Assembly: GCA_027483945.1 (NCBI GenBank)
Contig: JAIXTM010000001.1
Span: 1 to 64,000 of the forward strand
Source: Hyphomicrobiales bacterium
GTDB taxonomy: Bacteria > Pseudomonadota > Alphaproteobacteria > Rhizobiales > Beijerinckiaceae
Direction of reading: 5' to 3'
DNA: 64,000 bases
Both the position numbers and the translations under genes were made by a program. Shown piece after piece: positions 1 through 8,014 of the stretch; position 1 is the first letter of the stretch; each line of letters starts with the position of its first letter. A model generated the notes under the pieces. The model saw only the letters and a program-made list of their open reading frames with translations, was not told where the DNA came from and ran no database searches.

Positions 1-6
1 CCTTAA

Positions 7-56
7 CAACGGTCCTCATGCTGAGGTGCGAGCGAAGCGAGCCTCGAAGCACGCAC
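7..56 (+). repeat. REP-like palindromic repeat, copy 1
   Basis: Begins CAACGGTCCTCATGCTGAGG, continues with a small stem (GCGAG-CGAA-GCGAGC type) and ends GCCTCGAAGCACGCAC. The same head and tail recur at 518-571 with a different but still self-complementary central stem, which suggests selection on the hairpin rather than on the letters. This type of short dispersed repeat is common between genes of Hyphomicrobiales. Confidence 0.75.
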
Positions 57-454
57 GAATGGCCGTGAGCGCATCCCCCTCCTCCCGCGCAGCGGCGGGG
101 AGGGGCCAGGGGTGGGGGGTGCCGGGCGTGGAGCTCTTATCTGCAGGACGGAACCCCGTCCCACCGCCCCTCACCCCGGCCCTCTCCCCGCGGACGGGGA
201 GAGGGGAAGGCCGCGACGGTCACCATCCCCTCGCCCCCAACGGGGGAGAGGGACAGGGTGAGGGGGGTGCGGGGCATGGAGCTGGGACTCACGGCAAAGG
301 GCTCGCCCCGTCCCACCGCCCCCCACCCTCACCCTCCCCGCCGCAAGCGGGGGGAGGGAAGAACGCGGCGCTGAGCCCGCGTCGCAAAGGAAGTGGACCC
401 GCGGCTGATCCCTCCACGCGCGAGAGAGAGACGCGGTTGGCGAGAGCCTGACGC

Positions 455-500
455 CTCGTCCTTCGAGGCCGCTTCGCGGCACCTCAGGATGAGGCTTCTG
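455..500 (-). repeat. REP-like palindromic repeat, inverted copy
   Basis: Read on the minus strand this copy gives CCTCATCCTGAGGTGCCGC, then a stem loop and GGCCTCGAAGGACGAGG. It is the same family as 7-56 and 518-571 in the opposite orientation, so it forms an inverted pair with the copy that begins 18 bases further on. Confidence 0.65.
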
Positions 501-517
501 ATAGACCGCGCCGTCCA

Positions 518-571
518 CAACGGTCCTCATGCTGAGGCGCTCGCCGGAACGGCGAGCCTCGAAGCACGCAC
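518..571 (+). repeat. REP-like palindromic repeat, copy 2
   Basis: Same head (CAACGGTCCTCATGCTGAGG) and same tail (GAGCCTCGAAGCACGCAC) as 7-56. The central stem here is CGCTCGCCG-GAA-CGGCGAG, so it differs in sequence while remaining base-paired. Confidence 0.75.
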
Positions 572-587
572 AATGCCGGCCCAGCCC

Positions 588-703
588 GATCCCTCCCCGC
601 CAGGGGAGGGTGGCGCGAAGCGCCGGGTGGGCCCTGGACCAACGAAGAAGCCCACCCGTCCGGCGCTCTCGCGCCGGCCACCCTCCCTTGGCAGGGAGGG
701 ATC
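588..703. repeat. Long imperfect inverted repeat
   Basis: Starts GATCCCTCCC (588-597) and ends GGGAGGGATC (694-703). Inner segments GGGAGGGTGGC / GCCACCCTCCC, GGCGC / GCGCC and GGGTGGGC / GCCCACCC also pair, around a centre near 640-650. The whole could fold into one long cruciform or RNA hairpin. No transposase or terminal target duplication was seen, so it is better read as an intergenic hairpin repeat than an insertion element. Confidence 0.65.
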
Positions 704-803
704 AGGTGCGGCCGTCACCCGCGTTTGTCATCCCCTTCCCGGCGCTGCGCGCCGCCGGGGATGCCACGGGGCGTGCTGGCGGCGAGCGGTCAGGGCGGGC
801 TGC

Positions 804-2618
804 CTAGCCCTCGATCTCCTCGCGCAGCATCTCCAGCGCGAGCCATTGCTCCTCGGCGGCGGCAAGGTCGGACTGCGCCTTGGCGGCTTCCGCCGTGAGG
901 CGGTCGAAGCGGGCGCGGTCGCGGGCGTAGAGGCCGGGATCGGCCATCGCCTGCTGGATCGACGCAATGCGCGCCTCCAGGGCTGCGATCGTGGCGGGAA
1001 GCGTCTCCAGCGCGTGCTTCTCCTTGAAGGAGAGCTTGCGCGTCCGGGCGGCGCGGTCGGCCACCGGCTCGTCCCGCGCCGTCTTTTGAGGACCGTCGGG
1101 CTTCCTGGCCTTGGACGCGGTGACGTCGGCCCCGCGCTGGGTCAGCATGTCGGAATAGCCGCCGGCATATTCGCGCCAGCGCCCGTCGCCCTCCGGCACG
1201 ATGACGGCGTCGACGATCCGGTCGAGGAAGTCGCGGTCGTGGCTGATCAGGATCAGCGTTCCGTCCATGCCACCGAGCAGCTCCTCCAGAACGTCCAGCG
1301 TCTCCAGGTCGAGGTCGTTGGTCGGCTCGTCCAGCACCGTGAGATTGGCGGGCTTTGCCAGGGCGCGCGCCAGCATCAGGCGCGCGCGCTCGCCGCCGGA
1401 CAGGACGCGGACCGGCGTCCGGGCCTGTTCGGGACGGAACAGGAAGTCGCCCATATAGGAGACGACGTGGCGAGCCTCGCCGCCGACCACGACCTGGTCG
1501 CCGCGCCCGCCGGTCAGCGCCTCGGCCAGCGTCCAGTCGGGATCGAGGCTGTCGCGCCTCTGCTCGAGCGTGACCATCTCGACATTGGCGGCGACGCGGA
1601 CCGTGCCGGCATCGGGCTCCAGCGTACCCGTGAGGAGGCCGAGCAGCGTCGTCTTGCCGGCGCCGTTGGGCCCGACGATGCCGATCCGGTCGCCACGGGC
1701 GACGCGGATCGAGAACCGGTCGACGATGGCGCGCCCGTCATAGGCCTTGGAGACGTCTTTCGCCTCGATCACGATCTTCGAGGAGGTTTCGGCCTCCTGC
1801 GCGGCGAGGCGCACCGAGCCTTGGGCCCGGCGCTCGGTCCGGCGCCGGTCGCGCATGGCATGGACCTCGGCGAGGCGGCGCATGTTGCGCTTGCGCCGGC
1901 CCGACACGCCGTGGCGGATCCAGTCCTCCTCCGCCGCGATCTTCCGGTCGAGCTTGTGCCGCTCCAGCTCCTCCTGCTCCAGCACCCGGTCGCGCCAGGC
2001 CTCGAAGCCGGAAAAGCCCACATCCGCCTGGCGCGTGCGGCCGCGATCCAGCCAGACCGTGGAGCGGGTCAGGTTCGACAGGAAGCGCCGGTCGTGGCTG
2101 ATGAGGACGATGGCCGAGCGGGACGCCTTCAGAGTCGCTTCCAGCCATTCGATGGTCGGCAGGTCGAGATGGTTGGTCGGCTCGTCGAGCAGCAGGATGT
2201 CGGGGGCCGGCGCGAGCGTCCGGGCCAGCGCCGCGCGGCGCGCCTCGCCGCCGGACAGGGTCGTGGGGTCGGCCTGCGGATCGAGGCCGAGCTGCTCGAC
2301 GAGGTACCGGGCCGCATAAGCATCGTCGCCCGGTCCCAGTCCTGCCTCGACATAGGCGGCGACGGTGGGAAAACCGGCGAAGTCCGGCTCCTGCGGCAGA
2401 TAGCGCAGGGTCGCGCCGGGCTGGACGAAGCGCGTGCCGCCATCGGCCTCGACGAGGCCGGCCGCGATCTTCAGGAGCGTCGACTTGCCCGAGCCGTTGC
2501 GCCCGACGAGCGCGATAGTCTGGCCGGCGGCGACCGACAGGTCCGCCGATTCCAGCAGGACCGGCCCGCCGAAGGTGAGGCCGATCCCGGTCAGCTGGAG
2601 GAGCGGCGGCTCGGCCAT
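804..2618 (-). CDS. ABC-F family ATPase (Uup-like)
   Basis: Soluble 604-residue protein with two ABC ATPase domains and no membrane segment, as in the ABC-F family that acts on the ribosome or in tolerance to replication/translation stress. Walker A motifs are GRNGSGKST (about residues 39-47) and GPNGAGKTT (316-324). Signatures are LSGGEARR and LSGGERAR, and Walker B boxes are ILLLDEPTNHLD and LTVLDEPTNDLD. The basic, Arg-rich linker between the domains is at about 205-265. A C-terminal coiled coil (about 528-604, rich in Ala, Glu and Leu) is the hallmark of Uup rather than EttA. The start overlaps the stop of prfC as TGATG, so translation is probably coupled. Assignment to ABC-F is firm; Uup over other subfamilies is inferred from the C-terminal coil. 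Confidence 0.93.
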   Translation of the reverse strand: MAEPPLLQLTGIGLTFGGPVLLESADLSVAAGQTIALVGRNGSGKSTLLKIAAGLVEADGGTRFVQPGATLRYLPQEPDFAGFPTVAAYVEAGLGPGDDAYAARYLVEQLGLDPQADPTTLSGGEARRAALARTLAPAPDILLLDEPTNHLDLPTIEWLEATLKASRSAIVLISHDRRFLSNLTRSTVWLDRGRTRQADVGFSGFEAWRDRVLEQEELERHKLDRKIAAEEDWIRHGVSGRRKRNMRRLAEVHAMRDRRRTERRAQGSVRLAAQEAETSSKIVIEAKDVSKAYDGRAIVDRFSIRVARGDRIGIVGPNGAGKTTLLGLLTGTLEPDAGTVRVAANVEMVTLEQRRDSLDPDWTLAEALTGGRGDQVVVGGEARHVVSYMGDFLFRPEQARTPVRVLSGGERARLMLARALAKPANLTVLDEPTNDLDLETLDVLEELLGGMDGTLILISHDRDFLDRIVDAVIVPEGDGRWREYAGGYSDMLTQRGADVTASKARKPDGPQKTARDEPVADRAARTRKLSFKEKHALETLPATIAALEARIASIQQAMADPGLYARDRARFDRLTAEAAKAQSDLAAAEEQWLALEMLREEIEG

Positions 2619-4228
2619 CAGGCGGCCTTGTCGCGGCGCTGGTAGTCCTTCACGTCCGAGAAGGCGATGCCCGGCGCCCGCTCCTGCTCGTAGGTGAGCG
2701 AGAAGGCGGTCGTCGCCATGAAGACGGGTGCGCCGTCGAGGTCCGCCGCGATGGACGAGGTGTGGCTGTCGATGAAGGTTTCCAGCTTCTGCCGGTCGTC
2801 GGACGCGATCCAGCGGCAGATGGAGAAGCGCGTCGGCTCGTAGTCGATAGGCAGGCCGTATTCGGCCTTGAGCCGCTCCTTCAGCACGTCGAGCTGGAGT
2901 GCGCCGACGACGCCGACGATGGCGCCCGAGCCGTCATAGGGCAGGAAGAGCTGCACGACCCCTTCCTCCGCCATCTGCTGAAGCGCGTCCTTCAGCTTCT
3001 TGGCCTTCATCGGGTCGGTGAGCTTGATGCGCCGCAGGATCTCGGGCGCGAAGCTCGGCACGCCGCGGAAGACCAGGTCCTCGCCCTCGGTCAGCGTGTC
3101 GCCGATGCGCAGCGTGCCGTGGTTGGGAATGCCCACCACGTCGCCGGCAAAGGCCTCATCCGCGATGGAGCGGTCCTGGGCGAAGAAGAATTGCGGCGAC
3201 GACAGCGACATGGGCTTGCCGGTGCGCACGAGCTTGGCCTTCATGCCGCGCTCCAGCCGCCCCGAGCAGACGCGCAGGAAGGCGATCCGGTCCCGGTGGT
3301 TCGGGTCCATGTTCGCCTGGATCTTGAAGACGAAGCCGGTCATGCGCGGCTCGTCCGCCGTGACCGTGCGCCCGTCCGCCTCCTGCGCCCGCGGCGGCGG
3401 GGCGATGACGGCGAGCGCGTCGATCAGGTCGCGCACGCCGAAATCGCGCAGGGCCGAGCCGAAGAAGACCGGCGTCAGGTGCCCCTCGCGGAAGGCGTCG
3501 AGGTCGAAGGGCTTGCAGCCCTCGCGGGCGAGCATGACCTCCTCCAGCCAGGCTTCCCGCTCGGTCTCGGGAAGCAGCGACAGCACGGCCTCGTCGTCGG
3601 GGCCGGAAACGGGCGTGCGCGCTTGCTGCGCGTCCTGGCGGCGGAAGGCGTTGCCGGCAAGGTCGTAGGTGCCGGCAAAGCTGCGGCCCCGGCCGATGGG
3701 CCAGGTGACCGGGGACGTGTCCAGGGCCAGCGTCTTCTCGATCTCGTCGAGGAGATCGAACGGATCGCGGGTCTCCCGGTCCATCTTGTTGACGAAGGTG
3801 ACGATGGGGATGTCGCGCAGGCGGCAGACCTCGAAGAGCTTTCTCGTGCGCGCCTCGATGCCGCGGGCGGCGTCGATGACCATGACGGCGGAATCCACCG
3901 CCGTCAGCGTCCGGTACGTGTCCTCCGAGAAATCCTCGTGGCCCGGCGTGTCGAGCAGGTTGAAGACGACGTCGGCATATTCGAACGTCATCACCGACGT
4001 GACGACGGAGATGCCGCGCTCGCGCTCGATCCCCATCCAGTCGGAGCGGGTGGCGGCGCCGTTGCGCTTGGCCTTGACCGCGCCGGCGAGCTGGATCGCG
4101 CCGCCGAAGAGCAGCAGCTTCTCGGTCAGCGTGGTCTTGCCGGCGTCCGGGTGCGAGATGATCGCGAAGGTGCGGCGGCGGGCGGCGGGCGTGGCTGCGG
4201 CGCCCGGTGCGGTGGCATGCATCGTCAT
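2618..4228 (-). CDS. prfC: Peptide chain release factor 3 (RF3)
   Basis: GTPase that recycles RF1/RF2 from the ribosome after termination. G-domain motifs are all visible: HPDAGKTTLTE (G1), DTPGHEDFSEDT (G3) and NKMDRE (G4). The length from the chosen start is 536 residues, normal for RF3. A longer frame runs upstream to 4390 but adds 54 unconserved residues. ATG codons at 4228 and 4222 both precede the conserved RRRTFAIISHPDAGKT block and either could be used. The gene is first in a two-gene unit with the ABC-F ATPase and ends inside its start codon. Upstream DNA (4229-4404) is shared with the divergent GGDEF-EAL gene. Confidence 0.96.
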   Translation of the reverse strand: MTMHATAPGAAATPAARRRTFAIISHPDAGKTTLTEKLLLFGGAIQLAGAVKAKRNGAATRSDWMGIERERGISVVTSVMTFEYADVVFNLLDTPGHEDFSEDTYRTLTAVDSAVMVIDAARGIEARTRKLFEVCRLRDIPIVTFVNKMDRETRDPFDLLDEIEKTLALDTSPVTWPIGRGRSFAGTYDLAGNAFRRQDAQQARTPVSGPDDEAVLSLLPETEREAWLEEVMLAREGCKPFDLDAFREGHLTPVFFGSALRDFGVRDLIDALAVIAPPPRAQEADGRTVTADEPRMTGFVFKIQANMDPNHRDRIAFLRVCSGRLERGMKAKLVRTGKPMSLSSPQFFFAQDRSIADEAFAGDVVGIPNHGTLRIGDTLTEGEDLVFRGVPSFAPEILRRIKLTDPMKAKKLKDALQQMAEEGVVQLFLPYDGSGAIVGVVGALQLDVLKERLKAEYGLPIDYEPTRFSICRWIASDDRQKLETFIDSHTSSIAADLDGAPVFMATTAFSLTYEQERAPGIAFSDVKDYQRRDKAA

Positions 4229-4404
4229 GGCGGACAAGCGTTTAGTGCGTCCGGAGCCGGAAGGGAATGCCGGCGGGCGCGGCCGTCCGACCGCTCGCAT
4301 TTGCACAGCGCAACGGCAATCCGCGAAACCTTTCCGGGACTTCGCGAGAAGTCGCTCAAGTACCGCCGCGCTCGCGAACGGATTCTTCACGCCTTTGCGG
4401 TTTC

Positions 4405-6762
4405 ATGGACGCTCACAGGGAACTGCGACTGCCAATGCTGATCCGCAAGCTGGCCGACACACGGAAGATCGACCGCGAGCTGTCGCGTGATGTGCGCAGT
4501 GCTCTCGTGGAATCGCTTTACGCGCCGTTCGCGTCCCTCGTCGTGGGCGCGATCTCGGGCGTGATCGTCGGCCTGATGGCCTCGTACCGCGCGGCCGACC
4601 CCTGGCTCGTCGCCTGTTCGGCCGCCATTTTCCTCATCGGACTGGGCCGCGTCGTCTCGGCCATGATGTACCGGCGCTACAAGCCCGGCCTCAGCCCGGA
4701 CGAGGTGCGCCGATGGGAGCGCATCTACGAGCTCGGCGCCTGGTCCTATTCCGCCCTGCTCGGCCTCATGTGCTTCCTGGCGATCCACCGGTCGGAGGAC
4801 GCGGCGGTGCACCTGGCCGTCGCGACGACCACGGCCGGCTACGCGGCCGGCATCACCGGCCGCAATGCGGGCCGCCCGATCATCGCCATCGGCCAGCTCG
4901 CGCTCGCCGCGCTGCCGCTGGCCATCGCGCTTCTCATCTATGGCGACACGTTCCACCTGATCCTGGGGATCGTGATCCTGCTCTTCGTCTACGGCATGAC
5001 CGACATCACGCTCTCGATCCACGACGTGGTGATCCAGGCGCTGGTGAACACGCGCGCCAAGGCGGCGCTGGCGGTGAAGTACGAGGAACAGGCCAAGCAG
5101 TTCGATGCCGCGCTGAACAACATGTCCCACGGGCTGTGCATGTTCGATCCCAAGGGGCGGCTCGTCGTGTGGAACGAGCAGCTGGTGCAGGTCACCGGCC
5201 TCGATCCCCGCATGATCCGCGCCGGCATGACGTCCCTGCAGCTGGTGCGGCTCGCCGAGACCAGCGGCGTCCTCAGCCCGCGCCGCGCCCGCCGGCTCCT
5301 GGTGGAGCTGAGCCGCGAGCGGGCGAGCCGCCGCGGCGGCCAGGTGGACGTGGACCTCGCCGACGGGCGCACCCTCGCCTTGTCCGAGAGCCCGATGCCG
5401 GGCGGCGAGGCGGTCATGATCTTCGAGGACATCACCGACCGCCGCCGCGTGGAGCGGCAGGTGGAGCGGATGGCCCGGTTCGACGAGCTGACGGGCCTGC
5501 CCAACCGCGGCTCGTTCCGCGAGCGCATGGGCGCCGAGATCGCCATGCTGCAGCGCCGGGGCGCGCAGTTCGCGATCCACTGGATCGACCTCGACCGGTT
5601 CAAGGTCGTCAACGACACGCTCGGCCACCCGGTCGGCGACCGGCTGCTGCAGGCGGTGGCGGAGCGGCTGCGCTCGGCGGTGCGCAAGACCGACCTCGTC
5701 GCCCGGTTCGGCGGCGACGAGTTCGTCGTGGTCCAGACGCCGATCTCCCGCCGGCGCGAGGCCGCGGCTCTCGCCGACCGGCTGGTGGAGGCCCTGGCGA
5801 TTCCGTTCGAGATCGATGGCCAGCGCATCGATGTCGGCGGCTCGGTCGGCGTGTGCCTGGCGCCCGCCGACGGCACCGACGCCGACACGCTGCAGAAGAA
5901 CGCCGACATGGCGCTCTACGCGGCCAAGAACGAGGGCGGCGGCTGCTACCGCTTCTTCGAGAAGACGATGAGCGCGGCCGCCCAGGCCCGCCGCTCGCTG
6001 GAGCTGGACCTGCGCGAGGCGCTCGCCCGCGGCGAGTTCGAGCTCTACTACCAGCCGCTCGTCGATCTGAGCACCGACGACATCAGCGGCTGCGAGGCGC
6101 TGCTGCGCTGGAAGCATCCGGAGCGCGGCTTCGTCTCGCCGGCGGAGTTCATCCCCATCGCCGAGGAGACAGGCCTCATCATCCCGCTGAGCGAATGGGT
6201 GCTGCGGGCGGCCTGCCAGGAGGCGGCCAACTGGCCGCACAACACGCGCGTCGCGGTCAACCTGTCGCCAGTCCATTTCAAGGATTCGACGCTGGTGGCC
6301 TGCGTCGCGGCGGCGCTCAGCCAGTCCGGGCTGCCGGCCAGCCGGCTGGAGCTGGAAGTCACCGAGACGGTGCTCCTGGAAGACAGCGAGATGACCTTGT
6401 CGGTGATGCAGCAGCTGCGCAGCCTGGGCCTGGCCATGTCGCTGGACGATTTCGGCACGGGCTATTCGTCGCTCAGCTACCTGCGGACCTATCCGTTCGA
6501 CAAGATCAAGATCGACGCCTCGTTCACCCGCGGCCTGGAGAAGGACGACGGGTCCATCGCCATCGTGCGGGCGGTGGCGAGCCTCGGCACCAATCTGGGC
6601 ATGACGATCGTGGCGGAAGGCATCGAGACGCTGGACGAACTCGATTGCGTCAAGCGCGAGGGCTGCACGCAGGCGCAAGGCTACCTGCTCGGCCGGCCGA
6701 TGCCCGCGGCGAATATCCGCGAGACGCTCGCCCGGATGCACGAGATCCGCTACGTGGCCTGA
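4405..6762 (+). CDS. Membrane PAS-GGDEF-EAL cyclic-di-GMP protein
   Basis: Bifunctional c-di-GMP enzyme of about 785 residues. Five or six hydrophobic segments occupy roughly residues 30-215, followed by a PAS domain (about 230-340, PAS-7 type core with NNMSHGLCMFD), a GGDEF domain (motif RFGGDEF near 435) and an EAL domain (motif CEALLRW near 562). The inhibitory I-site RKTD lies five residues before GGDEF. EAL metal and catalytic positions are present (AVNLSP, LEVTET, DDFGTGYSS, VAEGIET, QAQGYLLGRP). On motifs alone both domains could be active. ATG at 4435 is an alternative start. It is convergent with the RpfF-like gene 51 bases away. Which activity dominates cannot be read from sequence. 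Confidence 0.93.
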   Translation: MDAHRELRLPMLIRKLADTRKIDRELSRDVRSALVESLYAPFASLVVGAISGVIVGLMASYRAADPWLVACSAAIFLIGLGRVVSAMMYRRYKPGLSPDEVRRWERIYELGAWSYSALLGLMCFLAIHRSEDAAVHLAVATTTAGYAAGITGRNAGRPIIAIGQLALAALPLAIALLIYGDTFHLILGIVILLFVYGMTDITLSIHDVVIQALVNTRAKAALAVKYEEQAKQFDAALNNMSHGLCMFDPKGRLVVWNEQLVQVTGLDPRMIRAGMTSLQLVRLAETSGVLSPRRARRLLVELSRERASRRGGQVDVDLADGRTLALSESPMPGGEAVMIFEDITDRRRVERQVERMARFDELTGLPNRGSFRERMGAEIAMLQRRGAQFAIHWIDLDRFKVVNDTLGHPVGDRLLQAVAERLRSAVRKTDLVARFGGDEFVVVQTPISRRREAAALADRLVEALAIPFEIDGQRIDVGGSVGVCLAPADGTDADTLQKNADMALYAAKNEGGGCYRFFEKTMSAAAQARRSLELDLREALARGEFELYYQPLVDLSTDDISGCEALLRWKHPERGFVSPAEFIPIAEETGLIIPLSEWVLRAACQEAANWPHNTRVAVNLSPVHFKDSTLVACVAAALSQSGLPASRLELEVTETVLLEDSEMTLSVMQQLRSLGLAMSLDDFGTGYSSLSYLRTYPFDKIKIDASFTRGLEKDDGSIAIVRAVASLGTNLGMTIVAEGIETLDELDCVKREGCTQAQGYLLGRPMPAANIRETLARMHEIRYVA

Positions 6763-6813
6763 CGGGCCGGCGGACCCGCCGCGCTTGGACGACCCCGGCG
6801 GGCGGCGCGCGCC

Positions 6814-7767
6814 CTACTCGGCCGCCTGGGCGATGCCCAGAAGCCGGTTCTGCGCCGAGACGAGCCGTTCCATCACCTTGAGGTTCTGTTCGGACAGTTC
6901 CAGCGAGCTGTCCGCCCAGATGTCCACGATCCGCTCCAGCTCGGGCAGCGTGACCGGGTTGACCTCGCGGCCGGCGCGGTAGATCGCGCGCTGGCCGGCA
7001 TGGCGGCGGCGGTTGCGCTCGATATAGTCGCGCACGGCCTCCTCGCCCTGCCCCGGCTCGGCGAGCACGTGGACGATACCGAGTTCGTGCATCTCCTCGG
7101 CGGTGTAGCTGGTGCCGGACAGGATCATGGCCTCGGCGCGGGCCGCGCCGAGCTTGCGAGCGAGGAAGCTCATCGCGCCCATGCCCGGAAACAGCCCGAA
7201 CATCTGCTCCGGCAGGCCGAACTTGGCGCCCTTCTCCGCGACGATGACGTTGAAGGACAGAAGCGACTCAAACCCGCCCCCGAGCGCGTCGCCCTGGACC
7301 AGGCCGATCGTGATCATCGGCAGGTTCAGGCCCTGCATGTTGCGATGGAGGATTCGCACGCATGAGCGGCCATAATGGACGAGGCCGCGGCGGTCGCGGT
7401 TGCGGATCAGCCGGGTGAAGAGATTGAGGTCACCGCCGAGGCAGAAGATGCCGGGGAAGCGCGAACCGAGGATGAGATAGCGCAGGTCCGTCTCGCGGCC
7501 CTTGAAATGGTCCTCGATCCCGTCCTGCCAGGCGCGGAAATCGAGCAGCATGTCCGGATTGTAGCAGGGCCGGCCGCGCGGCCGGATATGGGTCCAGAGC
7601 GCGCCGGTCTCCCCCTCGAAGGAGACCTCCAGCTGCTCCAGGGCGAACAAGGTGCGCTCGCGGCGCTCGACCAGCCGCGGCCCCTCGGGCTTGGGCAGGC
7701 TGTCGCCGCCCAAACGGCGGACGGGACCGAACGGAACGATGGACGATTCAACAGGCTCGGACGCCAT
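6814..7767 (-). CDS. RpfF-like crotonase, putative DSF fatty-acid signal synthase
   Basis: Crotonase-fold protein of 317 residues that fits the RpfF family, which makes cis-2-unsaturated fatty-acid (DSF) signals by dehydrating and then releasing 3-hydroxyacyl-ACP. Supporting motifs are GGDLNLF (about 111-117), VQGDALGGGFES, FGLPEQMFGLFPGMGAMSFL and the C-terminal LSEQNLKVMERLVSAQNRL. The two glutamates in GGGFE (E167) and GLPE (E187) are 20 residues apart, the spacing of E141/E161 in Xanthomonas RpfF. The ATG at 7767 has AAGGGG nine bases upstream and is preferred to a TTG at 7776. Ordinary enoyl-CoA hydratase is the alternative, but the GGDL...LF and LFPGMGA blocks argue against it. Product is inferred. 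Confidence 0.85.
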   Translation of the reverse strand: MASEPVESSIVPFGPVRRLGGDSLPKPEGPRLVERRERTLFALEQLEVSFEGETGALWTHIRPRGRPCYNPDMLLDFRAWQDGIEDHFKGRETDLRYLILGSRFPGIFCLGGDLNLFTRLIRNRDRRGLVHYGRSCVRILHRNMQGLNLPMITIGLVQGDALGGGFESLLSFNVIVAEKGAKFGLPEQMFGLFPGMGAMSFLARKLGAARAEAMILSGTSYTAEEMHELGIVHVLAEPGQGEEAVRDYIERNRRRHAGQRAIYRAGREVNPVTLPELERIVDIWADSSLELSEQNLKVMERLVSAQNRLLGIAQAAE

Positions 7768-7867
7768 TTGACGCAACCCCTTAACAATACGTCAACCATA
7801 GCAAAGTCGTGGGCGCTGCACCATTGGCGGCGCATGGACAAACACGCGCAAAACCGCCCGGAAAATG

Positions 7868-7900
7868 CTTGAGCGATCCGTATTGCGTCGATCACTCAAG
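7868..7900. promoter_or_regulatory. Inverted repeat upstream of the rpfF-like gene
   Basis: Arms CTTGAGCGATC (7868-7878) and GATCACTCAAG (7890-7900) pair at 10 of 11 positions around an 11-base spacer. The site lies 101 bases before the rpfF-like start, in an AT-richer stretch. It has no T-run and could be an operator; its regulator is unknown. Confidence 0.4.
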
Positions 7901-7946
7901 AGCTTAACAGAAAGTAACCATAATTCTAGTTAATCTTTTGCGATGC

Positions 7947-7976
7947 AAAAAGGCCGCCGCGATTTCTCGCGGCGGC
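7947..7976 (-). terminator. Rho-independent terminator of the TRAP transporter operon
   Basis: On the minus strand a perfect 10-bp stem GCCGCCGCGA/TCGCGGCGGC with loop GAAA is followed by CTTTTT. It lies 38 bases after the dctM stop codon. Confidence 0.9.
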
Positions 7977-8014
7977 TCGTGTCGCAGAGCCGTCGGAACG
8001 TGGCCGGCGGGGCC

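Larger units (their letters stand above)
1..803. other. Non-coding repeat-rich intergenic region
   Basis: No convincing gene is present in these 803 bases. Reading frames here are low-complexity translations of Pro/Arg/Gly-rich repeats. The stretch holds three copies of a REP-like element (7-56, 455-500, 518-571), several GC-rich hairpins of the CCCTC...GAGGG type (about 85-120, 168-208, 228-262, 320-358) and one long inverted repeat (588-703). It lies downstream of the ABC-F gene, which ends at 804 on the minus strand. Confidence 0.8.

Noticed and set aside
85-360. CRISPR array
   Set aside because: The GC-rich stems vary in sequence and spacing and have no unique equal-length spacers.
588-703. 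Insertion sequence or MITE with target duplications
   Set aside because: The terminal bases are inverted but no flanking direct repeat or transposase is evident.
393-4441. Long plus-strand frames (393-2645 and 2762-4441)
   Set aside because: They are complementary to the ABC-F and prfC genes, whose P-loop motifs are unambiguous.
7768-7776. TTG start for the rpfF-like gene
   Set aside because: The in-frame ATG at 7767 has an AAGGGG box at good spacing; the TTG lies too near this box to use it.
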